A program made the position numbers and the translations under genes. Shown here one piece after another: positions 1 to 12,179 of a stretch of 64,000 nucleotides of DNA. The stretch comes from Siphonodentalium dalli. Its lineage: Eukaryota > Mollusca > Scaphopoda > Gadilida > Siphonodentaliidae. Where the stretch lies: positions 163,120,875 through 163,184,874 of the forward strand of contig CP136062.1 of assembly GCA_032622095.1 (NCBI GenBank), given 5' to 3'. Positions within the stretch are counted from its first letter, which is position 1, and every line of letters begins with the position of its first letter. The notes beneath the pieces are model-generated. The model did not search any database, was not told the DNA's origin, and saw nothing but the letters and a program-made list of their open reading frames with translations.

Positions 1-8
1 GAGACACA

Positions 9-137
9 GACGTTCCAAATGGTGATGAATTATAGTCTTTTAATCATAGTGTATGTCATAGATTGTTATTAAGACCGTATATCAAGGCACTATACAAACA
101 TAATCAGTGACTGAAAATATTAAATGGGCATTCCATG
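9..137 (+). repeat. Left arm of a distant inverted repeat
   Basis: This ~130-bp stretch (GACGTTCCAAATGGTGATG onward, ending near AAATGGGC) recurs in reverse complement at about 8505-8632. The two copies differ by scattered substitutions and small gaps. Their orientation fits terminal inverted repeats of one ~8.6-kb unit, but two independent insertions of one repeat fit equally well. The window edge hides the outer flank, so no target duplication can be checked. Confidence 0.6.
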
Positions 138-2387
138 TTGTACAAGTTTACATACATATAGCACGAATTATAATGATGATGTGTAAAAAGATTGTGTCAC
201 CGAGCCGGAAGATGCTATTTCGATGACGTAATCTCTGCACAGGCCTGTCATTGTTTTGTGCGATTCTAACGCTCATCATGGGAGTTCTGAGAAATGACAT
301 AATTTTAGAAGATCACTCGAGTCGTCGTGGTATTCTATATGACTTCTTCGATCGCAAGAAGCGAATGGTCGCAAATACTTTTGCAGAATCGTACAATTGA
401 TCGAAGTTTACTTTGAATCCATTCTCCCCAATATAATCCCCACCACGTATCGACCACAAGTATAATGATGTCTTCGGTGGATCCACGTTGTTCTACCCGC
501 GCAGTGATGTGTGGCGGTGCATACATTACATCATATAATTTCTCATCTCCAAATGTTCACTCCATCTTCAGGACTCCTGTAAGTAATTCACCCTATAAAA
601 CTTCATCCGAAGACAATTGACAAACACGTATATATATTGTAACCTTATATACAATATACTATGAAACGTTATTTACCCGACCAGCATCCATAAACACGAT
701 CACTGGCCTCTCATATATATGTAGTGGCATATATAGCATCTAGAAGCATTCAATCGTACGATATAGTAGCGAGGGAAACACACAGAAGAGACGTAAAAAA
801 CATCATGGAATTCAGACATGACCATTCTTTGCGATACTGCGAACAAGAGGGATTAGCGTGGGTTTCAGCTGCTGGAATGTCTTACGATGCCCTTTCGCCA
901 ACATATTGTGACTATAATGGAAAAACGCGAGTATCGTCGCTCGATGTACTTAACAATATATCAGTGCTAATATAAATTATACGCCGATATTGAACTTCGA
1001 GCAAGTAATAACGCTGATTCTTTCTGGCGAATTATGATCATAAGACGGTATGTGTGACATGTGAAATGATACTTAGTGAGCAATCAGTGTACCGAGATCC
1101 ACATACCGTCCTCAAGTGTTGGCAACTGTATTTCGATTACCTTTATCTACCAAATGCCTATCATAAACCCGAAGTTAAACTCCATATTGGTGCTAATATG
1201 GATGCAATATTAAATCACACGCATAATTATGTAATGTGTGAAAAGTGACTTGTGGACTTGAAGTAGATGACTACATTTATGGAAATGATTAGCTAAACTC
1301 CATGCTCGTGTTACAATTAGTAATTGTGTACTAAATTACTAATTGTAACTCCAGACAATTGAAAGGCACTAGATAAAATGCAGGATAAGATATTAGAATG
1401 GAGAGGTATCAGTTTATAGACAACAATAACAATAGTGAATAGTCATCAATGCAGGGTCATTGTATAAAGTTACGTAATCCCTGTCATATATACTGGCAGT
1501 ACGATGTCATTTTAATATCAGATTAAATGAGTTTACATGCCTAATAGTTCCCTCTATATTTCTGGTTATCACTAGGCAAAGCCGCAGAGGAAGGTGTATC
1601 ATGTCCATGCTAACTATGTGCAGGAAAAAAGTAAATATAAAAGCCTCCCTTCTTCGCTGATTAAAAACAAATTGCCCGAGAACCAAAACCTTTTTTTTAA
1701 ACTAATGTTTACCGGTTTCTGACTTGTAACAAGAACCATAATTTAGTTATTACCATTGGCTCAGAAAGGGCATGCTCCTTTAAACATGTTGGTGCCACAG
1801 ACCTTATATGTGAATGTCATTGTGTTGCGGTTACGCATTTCCTGTTTATTTTCGTAACACTCAAGAAATCAAGATCGACATAGCAAACCAATTGACGGAG
1901 ACATAGTCTGATTGGATGTCGCTTTTTGTATGGCAAATTCAAAGTAATAAACGCAATAATGTTACATCAGGCATGTCACGATTCAGGTTCATTTAGTTTA
2001 TCATAAAAAAGTGCGGAATGACGCACAATTCCTCGTATACACAATTATATATGAAGACGCGACAACAACTTCAAACACGGGTTGATAGGATATGTCTGCA
2101 TCTGTCCTTCCAATTGGGGAAAATAGTATGTTTGTATATTTTAAAATGTTAAATAACAGGCACTCCATTATATCAAGTCTAGACTTGACGCACAGCATGT
2201 CACGGATAGTTATACATAGCAAACAGGCTGTCCCGTGAAGCTTATTACCATTGTTTTGGTTCGTGATCACTGTCATCAATGAAATTTGTTCGTCTAATAA
2301 TCTTATAATATCATGACTATTAATTATTTCTTGCCCTAATCACTCGATTCTTTATTTCCCACAGCAACACTTTGTAGCAATGGTTCC
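138..2387. other. AT-rich stretch, no supported gene
   Basis: The ORFs here are 60-92 codons, lack recognisable domains and are spaced as expected by chance in AT-rich DNA. I see no repeat array, RNA gene or splice-linked exon set. An unrecognised exon cannot be excluded. Confidence 0.5.
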
Positions 2388-3320
2388 GCCGCTGGTACCC
2401 ACAGTCGTATATCGCTAATGGGGCGGCGATCACAACATGCATGCATCCGCTGGTACCTACAGTCGTATAGCGCTAATGGGGCGGCGATCACAACATGCAT
2501 GCATCCGCTGGTACCTACAGTCGTATAGCGCTAATGGGGCGGCAATCACCACATGCATGCGTCCACTGGTACCTATAGTCGTATAGCGCTAATGGGGCGG
2601 CGATCACAACATACATGCATCCGCTGGTACCTACAGTCGTATAGCGCTAATGGGGCGGCGATCACAACATGCATGCATCCGCTGGTACCTACAGTCGTAT
2701 AGCGCTAATGGGGCGGCAATCACCACATGCATGCGTCCGCTGGTACCTATAGTCGTATAGCGCTAATGGGGCGGCGATCACAACATGCATGCATCCGCTG
2801 GTACCTATACAGTCGTATAGCGCTAATGGGGCGGCGATCACAACATGCATGCATCCGCAGGTACCTACGGTCGTATAGCGCTAATGGAGCGGCGATCACC
2901 ACATGCATGTCTCCGCTGGTACCTACAGTCGTATAGCGCTAATGGGGCGGCAATCACAGCATGCATGCATCCGCTGGTACCTATAGTCGTATAGCGCTAA
3001 TGGGGCGGCAATCACAATATGCATGTATCCGCTGGTACCTATAGTCGTATAGCGCTAATGGGGCGGCAATCACAATATGCATGCATCCGCTGGTACCTAT
3101 AGTCGTATAGCGCTAATGGGGCGGCGATCACAACATGCATGCATCCGCTGGTACCTACAGTCGTATAGCGCTAATGGGACGGCGATCACAACATGCATGC
3201 ATCCGCTGGTACCTATAGTCGTATAGCGCTAATGGGGCGGCAATCACAATATGCATGCATCCGCTGGTACCTACAGTCGTATAGCGCTAATGGGGCGGCG
3301 ATCACCACATGCATCCGCTT
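2388..3320. repeat. 58-bp minisatellite, about 16 copies
   Basis: A 58-bp unit repeats head to tail about 16 times. Each unit holds short palindromes: GGTACC, TAGCGCTA and TGCATGCA. Variants differ at a few fixed positions (CTACAGTC or CTATAGTC; GGCGATC or GGCAATC; ATGCATGCAT or ATGCATGTAT). The variants are interspersed, which suggests unequal exchange or slippage. Short ORFs through it have a repetitive translation and are not taken as genes. Confidence 0.95.
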
Positions 3321-3860
3321 GTGTATTATATTTGAAATTTCTGAAACAGGCTCCATCCGGGGGCCTGTATTCATTGTCAGAGACATAGCCTACTCTTGTA
3401 TATATAGATAATATTACTTGTGCTATTTCAATATATCCTCGTGCAAATAGGTTCATATTGGACATATTCATTGACATTGGTTCATAATGGACTTATTTGA
3501 TTCCGGAATAAGCCCATAGTGGACTTATACCCGTTACTCTGTTCGATGGCGCCGGCCACAGTGAAAACACATATATAACGAGTATACATCTGGTCTGCAT
3601 ATATGTTCATATTGAACCTAAATATTTACCTTTATTTTATTATGAAATTGGTCCATAGTGAGCTTATTTTAATTTGTGTGTTTTTTTTTACTTATTTAAT
3701 TAAATTTATTTAAATCAAAATTTTGAAAAATTAACGCATTTATAACCTCCGCCAGGGTACCCCAAGTCACCACACCAAATTTGGTTGAAATCGTTCCAGG
3801 TGTCGGTAGAAAATTCGAACAGACAGACAAGACAGACAGACGGACAGAAAAATCCTAATA
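3321..3860. other. Non-coding, with a mobile-element-like tail segment
   Basis: After the minisatellite comes AT-rich DNA with the phrase GGTTCATA(A/T)TGGAC repeated loosely near 3450-3490. Positions about 3740-3850 read as CCTCCGCCAGGGTACC, then a CACCACACCAAAT stretch, then a run of CAGACAGA. A related segment (CATCCGCCAGTGTACC, CACTACACCAAAT, then GCAGACAGA) lies at about 39425-39510. This is probably the end of a dispersed element, but its class is not clear. Confidence 0.45.
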
Positions 3861-3861
3861 T

Positions 3862-6841
3862 CTATCTATATCTATATTTGCGAATGTCTGTCTGTCTGTC
3901 TGTCTGTATTCTATAGAAATTCACAGGGGACCATCTAGATTGCACCAAAAGGGTCTACTAGGGGTAACTTTTTACGAGAAAGATAATGGTGAGGGTTAGG
4001 ATTTTCTAAAGTGACGCCGTTGTTGTCAGGGGCAGAAAATGAGGAGGGGCAGACATTTTTTTTGTCGCCGATTGCCACGAAACTTATATATAATTATCCC
4101 CATGATATAAGGAATCTGATGGTGTGGTTTAAATATGTCAAGAGTGGCGCCGTTCGAGTCAGGGATGCACGGAAGGGGAGAGGGGCATCAAAATTGATAA
4201 ACTAAGTTTAGCGCCGAGGGATCATCTAGATGGCACCAAACGGTCTACTAGGGGTAACTGTTTACGAGAAAGATAATGCTGAGGGTTAGGATTTTCTAAA
4301 GTGACGCCGTTGTCAGGGGCAGAAAATGGGGGAGGGGTAGAAACAATGTTTGCCGCCGATTGCCACGAAACTTTTATATAATCATTCCCATGATATGAGG
4401 AATCTAATGGTGTTGTTTAAATGTGTCAAACATCAACGTGGCGCCATTCGCGTCAGGGGTGCTGTCGTTTGGACGAAAGATTGTGGGAGGGGCACTCAAT
4501 TTTATAAGAATGGGTTTAGTCGCCGATTGCCACCACACTTATACATTATCATCCCCATGGTATGCGGAGTCTAATGGTGCGGCTTAAATGTGTCAAAAGT
4601 GGCGTCATTGAGTCAGGGTTAAACTGAAAGGCAGAGGGGCACCAAAATTGATACGCAATAATTTTAGCGCCAATTTCCACCAAAGTGATCCATAATACGA
4701 GGAGTCTGGTCGTGTGTTTTAAAGACGCCATGTTGGTGCTGTTTTGGTGAGAGATTGTGGTTAGTGGGCACTAAATATGATCAAAATTGGTTTACCAAAC
4801 TTATCAATAATCATCCCCATGATATCAGGAGTCTAATTGTGTGGTTTAAGGATGTCACAAGCTGTGACAAGTGGGGCCATTCGAGTCAGGATGCATAGAG
4901 GATGAAAGGAACACAAAAAAGATGAACACTATGTTTAGCGCTGATTTCCACCAGATTGATGTATATTCTCCGCAATACGAGAAATCTAATCGTGTGATTT
5001 AGATACGCCAAATTGGTGCCGTTTTGGATGAGAGATATGGGGGCCATAAATTTGATACCAATTTGTATACTCGCCAATTTATACAAAAACTTATACAAAA
5101 TCATCCACACGGTATGAGGAGTCTAATGGGGTGGCTTAAAGCTGTCAAACGTGGCGTCATTCGAGTCAGGGGTGCACTTAAAGGGAGAGGGGCACAAACA
5201 TTGATAAAAATAATTTTAGCGCCAATTTCTACCAAATTGATACACATTCTTATCCATGATACGAGGAATCAAATCATGTGATTTAAAGATGCTATATTGG
5301 TGTTGGTGATATGGTGTGGTGTGGGGTGGGCACTAAATTTGATATAAAACATTTTTTTACTCGCCGATTAGCACCAAACTTATAAATCGTTATCTCCATG
5401 GTATCAGGAGTTTAATTGTGTGGTTTAAAGATGTCAAAAGTGGAGCCATTCGAGACAGGGGTCCACAGAGGGTGAGAGAGACACAAAAATAGATAAACAA
5501 TATGTTTAGCTCCGATTTCCACCAGACTGATACATATTCTTCTCCGTGATACGAGGAATCTAATCGTGTGGTTTAAATACGCCAAATTGGTACCATTTGG
5601 GTGAGATATATTGGGGCCCTAAATTTGATACGAATTGGTATACTCGCCAATTTTCAACAATTTTATATATATTCATTTCCATAATGAGTCTAAGTTTGTG
5701 GTTTAATAATGTCAAACGTGGCGCCGCTTGGGTCCGAAATAGGAACGGGCGGGTCACCACAAGTGATAGAAATATGTTTAGTGCCAATTAACATCAAATT
5801 CATACACGTTCTTCTCAAATGATACGAGGAATCAAATCGTGCGTGTTAAAAACGTCACATTTGGTGCCTAGATATATTTGCAAATATATATCTGTCTGTA
5901 TGTGTTCTATATATAACTTCACGGGGTACAATCGAGGTGGCACCAAAGAGTTCTAACAGTGGTAACATTTTACGAGGAAAATAATGGTGCATGTTAAAAT
6001 ATAAGAATAGCTCGTGTTAATATTATAACACAATTGAGTCTGCCCCATTCAATATAGTTTCCACAAAAAAAGTTACAAGAGATATGGAAATATACAGAAG
6101 CCTGTTCAACAATAGTGGTCACAGTGTGCCGTCAAATATAATTTCTTCTGAGATAAAAGAAAACGGAGTCAGTGGCACATGACTTTTCAGGATCCTCCAA
6201 TACTGACATCTGACAAGGTTATATCTGCCCAATATACAGAGGATATCTTTCATGTTTTAGAACAGATTCATCGCCTAACAAACTCAAAATCTCGCTCTGT
6301 GTCGGGCACATGTAGCTGATATAAATGCATAACATTTCTTTTAAACTGAGAATAATTAGCCAGTATATAGCACAATGAACAGAGGAGCAACTGGACATTT
6401 CTTTAAAACATCTGTATCTTCATGTTATATAATGATAACCAGTTGTCCTCAAAATCTTAGTCAAACCCACTAGATTGATTGATACATCTCTATGTAAAAC
6501 CCAATTGTCGTCTTTTATTTTTTGCGAACTAATGTGTTTATGATGTTCATGTTATAACGTCTTAAGTATACGCAGTTGTAAATAAATAAATAAATAGTTC
6601 TTTATTGGTGGGACGGATTAATCGCGATAAACAAAAGGACAATCGCTCCGATCCGACAAGGTGGGCTACTACTTATATTCCGTGTGTAAGAATCATGTTT
6701 TGTGATGCTATTTGGATATATAATTTATGAGAATATGTGTAACGCTTTGAACAAGAGTATCCTCTATTCCCACCATGTATCCACAATATGCATAGGGTTT
6801 CACATCACTTTAACCTGGGCAACGCGGGGTAACCCTGCTAG
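3862..6841 (+). mobile_element. Putative Helitron-like block of degenerate ~280-bp repeats
   Basis: The block opens with TATATTTGCGAATG and a (TCTG)n run. It then holds degenerate repeat units marked by GCCAATTTCCACCAAA-type phrases near 4670, 4938, 5219, 5511 and 5784. The spacing is about 270-290 bp, and half-unit copies lie between them. A second copy of the opening module is at about 5868. The right end (about 6815-6841) has GC-rich CGGGGTAACCCTG followed by CTAG and then T, which resembles a Helitron 3' end (short hairpin, CTRR, insertion before T). No Rep/helicase coding is visible, so the element would be non-autonomous. The repeats are clear, while the Helitron label is a tentative inference. 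Confidence 0.4.
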
Positions 6842-7123
6842 TTTTATATATAACGACTAAACTTCTACTCTAACGTGTGGCAGAATGTCTGATACCAACA
6901 AGTGACTTCCTAATGAAGGCTACGGAAAGAAGGAGAATTCAACAAAAACAACAGAAGAACTGCTAGGCCTACACCACGCACATTCTTGAAATGAGAGTTA
7001 GAAACAACAAGACGTGAGTTGCACTACCGTCAACGTTATGTGACCAATACAAAGAATATGCTGATGTATGATCAAGACGATCTGTTGTATGCAGCTGCTG
7101 GTGCTGCGAAATAGCATCGCTCA

Positions 7124-7463
7124 ATATCCGTCCTAGCATACCTATATGGGCGAACAAATCCATACCTATATGGGCGAACAAATCCATATCCGTCCTAGCA
7201 TACCTATATGGGCGAACAAATCCATACCTATATGGGCGAACAAATCCATATCCGTCCTAGCATACCTATATGGGCGAACAAATCCATACCTATATGGGCG
7301 AACAAATCCATATCCATCCTAGCATACCTATATGGGCGAACAAATCCATACCTATATGGGCGAACAAATCCATACCTATATGGGCGAACAAATCCATACC
7401 TATATGGGCGAACAAATCCATATCCATCCTAGCATACCTATATGGGCGAACAAATCCATATCC
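7124..7463. repeat. Compound 24-bp minisatellite with a 14-bp linker
   Basis: A 24-bp unit (CCTATATGGGCGAACAAATC plus CATA) repeats about eleven times. A 14-bp linker (TCCGTCCTAGCATA or TCCATCCTAGCATA) follows runs of two or four units, giving a 62-bp higher-order period. The unit length is a multiple of three, so all three frames stay open and give repetitive peptides. I treat these as artefacts of the repeat, not genes. Confidence 0.92.
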
Positions 7464-7548
7464 AGATGCATTGGATCTGTCATGGCATGGTACGCAATCC
7501 GATTAGAGGGTCCCCCATATCATCAAGATACAACAACAACATTTCTTC

Positions 7549-7997
7549 AAAGGTACTCAATCCGATCAGAGGGTCCCCATATCATCAAGATACAACAACA
7601 GCATTTCCTCAAAATACGCTTTAGTTATCAGAATCGATTAATTGCAACAAAATAATGATAACCGCTGTCAACTATGGTATCAAATTCCCCAAAACGTGTT
7701 ATTTATCAGCATTTTGTTCAACGAAATATGGCCTATTATAACTTGAGTATTCACGATATTTGGCCATATTACCACTTGTTTTTAGAGTTATCCATCTTCA
7801 TCCGCAATTTTGACCGATACCATCCATTTGACGGCGTGTTTCTGGACCAGAAACAATTGAAATAACAAACTTCAAAAATCGATATCTGATCACGCTGAGC
7901 TTTGATGGGTAGATTCAACGACTCGAATCAAATATTTTTTACACCAGAAGCCAAATAAATAGTAATTTAGGGGTGTTTAATCGGATTGAGTACCTTT
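7549..7997 (-). mobile_element. Family B small inverted-repeat element
   Basis: Ends are AAAGGTACTCAATCCGAT and its reverse complement ATCGGATTGAGTACCTTT, a clean 18-bp terminal inverted repeat around ~450 bp with no coding capacity. This copy is reversed relative to the copies at 20481, 33751, 48068 and 58815. Internal landmarks are the CAACAACAAC run, TGTCAACTATGGTAT, and the GATTCG...TTTGATGGGT block. A second partial left end lies just outside (about 7488-7548), duplicating the first ~65 bp. The superfamily is not assigned because no convincing target duplication is visible. Confidence 0.8.
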
Positions 7998-8078
7998 AAG
8001 ATGGGATCGTCAGTCATGCAACAATGAGCGAATCGTAATAATTTACATATACACGTTCAGCAGACAGCAGTCCTTTAA

Positions 8079-8470
8079 CCCTTTACCCAACAAAACGGCC
8101 AAAACCGGCCAAATAAAGCTTCAACAGCCTAAAATATCTTCGGTATGTCTCAATACAACCATACAAATGTGGATATCATTGGAACCGGCTCCTTGACCAC
8201 ATTGTGATAGTTACAGTTATGCCCTGTGCCAATGCATTCTCTTATATATGCGAGTCGACCATAGGTCGCCTCGCATATATAAGAGAATGCATTGGCCTAA
8301 AACAAATCTTTTTTTAACACTTTTTACCATTTTTTCTTACATTCTTTAACAATTTTATAATTTTTAATGTGTTAAGCCAATGCATTCTCTTATATATGCG
8401 AGGCGACCTATGGTCGACTCGCATATATAAGAGAATGCATTGGCACAGGGCCCTTCTGTTGGGTAAAGGG
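8079..8470 (-). mobile_element. Family A double-hairpin TTAA MITE, copy 1
   Basis: TTAA flanks a 392-bp element with CCCTTTACCCAACA termini in inverted orientation. The TTAA duplication and CCC/GGG ends fit piggyBac. Inside are two 69-nt near-perfect palindromes (8228-8296 and 8376-8444), separated by an AT-rich spacer of about 80 bp. This copy is in the reverse orientation, opening with the GGCCAAAACCGGCC side. It has no transposase and is therefore non-autonomous. Confidence 0.92.
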
Positions 8471-8504
8471 TTAATTAGCTCTTAAAATAACTTCCTCAGT
8501 TAAA

Positions 8505-8632
8505 GGCCCATTTAATTTTCGAGTCACCGAATAATCCTTTTATAGTGCCTTGATATATATATAAGGTTTTAATAACAATCTATGCCATAACATATGATTA
8601 AAATACTATAATTCATCACCATTTGGAACGTC
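8505..8632 (-). repeat. Right arm of a distant inverted repeat
   Basis: Reverse-complement counterpart of positions 9-137, ending in GGAACGTC. It starts ~30 bp after the MITE at 8079-8470. Confidence 0.6.
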
Positions 8633-8940
8633 TTCAGAAAGTGCCAATAGAGTAATAGAAAATAGCTGAACTCATAAAAATCATTTTCCCCGTCGTGCTC
8701 CCAGAATGCAAAAGAATTCAAACTAGAGTTTTATTTTCAATGGAATATTAAGATAAATGAATATCTTAATATATAGAGTTATTTCCCTTCCAATGAAAAT
8801 AATAGACTGTGCAGATACTTGAGCATAGAAGTTAGAACTGACGTCGGTTACGCAACAAAAACAACATGTTCACAGTTTATTACATCGAATAAGTTGAAAA
8901 TACAATGTTTTGGAGCTTCTCTTTCAAATGGTATATAATA

Positions 8941-9398
8941 TGTGACCCGCCATATCAAATCCAGTCGTAAGTCGGGATTTTTTTACCCTGTGCCAATGCA
9001 TTCTCTTATATATGCGAGTCGACTATAGGTCGCCTCGCATATATAAGAGAATGCATTGGCCTAACAATTTTTTACAATTTTAATAATTTTTTCTTGTATT
9101 CTTCAACAATTTTATAATTTCACCCATACAGAGCCCCAGACAAACGTGAGCAGACGACACTCTTCTATATGCTTCTATATATGTGTGGGGCTCCCTGCAG
9201 GGTAATGGGTGTTTTTTATTTTATGTCCTAAAAATTGTAAGAAACATTTATTTAAAAAAAATGATAAAAAATTGTTAGGCCAATGCATTCTCTTATATAT
9301 GCGAGGCGACCCATGGTCGACTCGCATATATAAGAGAATGCATTGGCACAGGGTAAAAAAATCCCGAGATCCGACTGGATTTTATATGGCGGGTCACA
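8941..9398. mobile_element. TA-flanked MITE carrying the same double-hairpin core
   Basis: The ends are TGTGACCCGCCATAT and its reverse complement, flanked by TA on both sides (8939-8940, 9399-9400). The inverted repeat continues inward through GGGATTTTTTTACCCTGTGCC and into the first hairpin. The two hairpins are those of family A with one base changed in each centre, but the termini are unrelated to the CCCTTTACCCAACA ends. The spacer is enlarged by a segment at about 9121-9210 bounded by ACCCAT/ATGGGT, possibly a smaller nested insertion. TA flanks fit Tc1/mariner-type mobilisation, which is an inference. Confidence 0.75.
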
Positions 9399-9400
9399 TA

Positions 9401-11045
9401 TGGCATATAATTTATATGTGATCTGGGGTTCGAAAATTATGTGAACCTTTAAAGGCGCTCTTTAAAAAAAAACCTCTCTGTTATTTCTGAATATCTCGGT
9501 TATTTAGTCTATATAATCACCCCCTTCGGTTAAATCCGGATACTCACTTAGAAATACAATCCTAACATCGCGTGACACCTGTTATTCGGATTGAATACAA
9601 ATCGCTATATAATCGTGAGCTCCGATTATATATATATTTTTTTATTTAATCCTTGACGTATTGGCTGACTAAACCCATTCCAAATACGACGTGTGTGCCA
9701 ATTTATACATACACTTTGTAAAAGGTTCGACGATAATTCGCCTGCATTGATATTACAATACCACATGGACACCATTTATTTAGCGCTACGTGTATAACTT
9801 AAACCTCATTGAATATAGATACTACTCCAAAAACTAATTAGCAACTACCAGTATATATACATGTATAGCGTGACTACATGGCCCCCATGCAATTCCGTCA
9901 TGCATGCATGTGTACATACATTGTATATATACATATGTTCTGTATATAAATATGTAAATCTCCATACACATCTGTAATGTGCTTGAGAATAAAACTGTTT
10001 CAAGTTTCAAGTTTTTATTAAGCAATACCCATGAATTTTGGTTTCTGCTGTAACATAAACAAACATTTATTACAAAAACAAAACAAAAAGTACAATTGTT
10101 ACATGTATATGTATGTTTGTTGAAGATAAATTAAAGTGTTTTTCCTTGAATTGATGGTATTGAGGAGTAGGTTATCTCATTCCATGGATGCTTTTATGAA
10201 TTCACATGTCAACATCGTATCTTTTGCATTATTAGGGTTTTAAATTCTTTTAATTGTTCGACCTGCATCTGTTGATCCTGCAGAAAAATCAAATCTGGTT
10301 AATCCCAGCTTATTCAAAAGGGATGCTCTATGTTCAGTGTTTCTGACAAAATAATAAGAAATGCTCTTCGTCTTCCATATTGTTACAAAATGAGCATTTC
10401 CTATCTTTCCCCATCAGGTTTTGGTCTTTTCGTGCGTTCATTTTCTATGCCAGTCTATGAGAAAGATCCTGGTGTGCATTCCCTTGATTTGTACATGTTC
10501 GCAATGTTGATATGATAAAACTAATCCCTCATCGGATCGAACGTAAGGGCATCAGAGACACGCCCGGTTGAACGACTTAATATACATTCACTTGGTGCGC
10601 GAAAATCTCTTGATCGCCAGACTGGTAAGAGAGATTAACATGTATTGGTGGCGACTAATTCCTCTTTATCCCATTGAATAATTGACTTGGACGTAGACGC
10701 GACAACAGTAGCGAAATCGTTTATATCACGTTATACTTTCGGGACACACGGAGAGGATATACTACTGTCTATTCCATTGACCCCTTTCGTTTTCTGATAA
10801 GAACCTTCCTCCTCGGGGACCTGAGATTTCTTCGTGAATTCCCTACATTCCCTACATTTCCTTCATACGTGTGATTGCTGGGTCAAGGTTCCATGCATCG
10901 TTGTCCTAACCCAATGACCGTACTCCGGGCCGCTGTAATTAGGATATAACAGGACACTGTGCTTCAACTTATGCACGTGGTCCGTGCTGGGTTGTGCTGG
11001 TTGGAGCTCCGTGGTCAAATGGTTAGTGTGTCGGACTTGTCTTGC
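9401..11045. other. No supported gene
   Basis: AT-rich DNA with TATATATA and ATACATGTATA stretches. ORFs are at most 70 codons and match no family I recognise. A tRNA-like A-box phrase (GTGGTCAAATGGTTAGTG) occurs at about 11010-11030, but no B-box follows at the right distance. Confidence 0.45.
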
Positions 11046-11046
11046 T

Positions 11047-11276
11047 GTTAACACAGTGAAATGAGTTCGCTGGTGGTCTATTGTGGTCTATTGTGAGTTT
11101 TTGCACACAATATGTAGCGACTTGTCCGCTTTGAGTGACGTGCAATGGTCGGAGTGTGCACTGTTAACAGTGAAATGAGTTCGCAGCCCGCTGGTGGTCT
11201 ATTGTGAGTTTTCACACACAAAATGTAGTGATTTGTCCCGCTTTGTGTGATGTGCAATTGTCGGATTGTACGCTGT
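11047..11276. repeat. Tandem duplication of a ~115-bp unit
   Basis: Two adjacent diverged copies each run from AACA(CA)GTGAAATGAGTTCGC through GTGGTCTATTGTGAGTTTT and GTGCAAT(G/T)GTCGGA to CTGTTA. The first contains an extra short duplication (GTGGTCTATT twice). Function unknown. Confidence 0.8.
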
Positions 11277-11510
11277 TAAAATTTCGCGCCAAGTTGAGAC
11301 AATTCAGCAAGATCGCTTGTGCTGTGTATGCTTCGCACCACTCATGTGTTAAACGAGTATACCAGTCAGCTTGCCAAACTGGTGAGTATCCGAGCATGTT
11401 CTGATCAATCTAGAACAGCGCCTATACAATGGCTGCAGCCTATTCAGTGGTTGGTTTGTAGAAATGACAGGGGTAATATTGTACTGTTTAAAAGAGTCTT
11501 AGAGCAAGTA

Positions 11511-11751
11511 CAGTAATGCTCTAAGTAATCGACTTTCTTAACCACAGCAGAATTATGGGTAACTTTTCAGGATTTAGTCGGAAATATGGCTTGTTGCCAT
11601 TCATCGGAAAGCTCTCCCCGTTGCCATTCACCGGAAAGCTCTCGGGGAGAGCTTTCCGATAAATGGCAACAAGCCATATTTCCGACTAAATCCTGAAAAG
11701 TTACCCATAATTCTGCTGTGGTTAAGAAGTCGATTACTTAGAGCATTACTG
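11511..11751. mobile_element. Long-hairpin MITE, Tc1/mariner-like
   Basis: TA flanks a 241-bp element that is almost entirely one inverted repeat. Each arm is about 110 bp, starts CAGTAATGCTCTAAGTAATC, and pairs with the other with only one or two differences (for example CTTTCTTAACC against CTTCTTAACC). The small centre holds a third partial copy of the inner segment CCGGAAAGCTCTC. CAGT ends and a TA duplication are typical of Tc1/mariner-type MITEs. Near-identical arms suggest a young insertion. Confidence 0.85.
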
Positions 11752-12179
11752 TAATTGGTGAAGAGCTATATAAACACCGTCATTGTTATTTTTCCCACTG
11801 AGAGTTATCCGCGGCTTTCCTGTTTCAAGGTTATACAGCTCGTACGTAGGGTGACAACAATCACTAAAACTCTGTGAAATCAATATTGTGCGGCAAATGA
11901 TTCCCAACTTACTACAGCTTAAACAGTCGAATTTGGTGTAAACGCTATTTGTTTTTCAATCACACATGAATGTACATTGATAATTTTATGTCCCAGCATT
12001 AATGAGACGAGAAAGGGGTCTGACGGTAATCTATATTACAAGCTTATATTTGTAATTTCCCCATCATATATTATTCACATGAGTGATTACTGGTTTATCA
12101 TTGACACCGAATTCAGTAATGTTTTGTCTGTCATAATAAATGATTAAATTGATATATATAGCTTCCTGTCTGTCGGGGG

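Noticed and set aside
7208-7655. Overlapping repetitive ORFs of 60-107 codons (GEQIH-type peptide)
   Set aside because: The 24-bp unit is a multiple of three without stops, so open frames are automatic. The longest runs into the flanking family B sequence.
11010-11055. Possible tRNA or SINE head
   Set aside because: A-box-like phrase only. No B-box at a suitable distance, no cloverleaf, and no SINE tail shared with the copies at 12180 or 27951.
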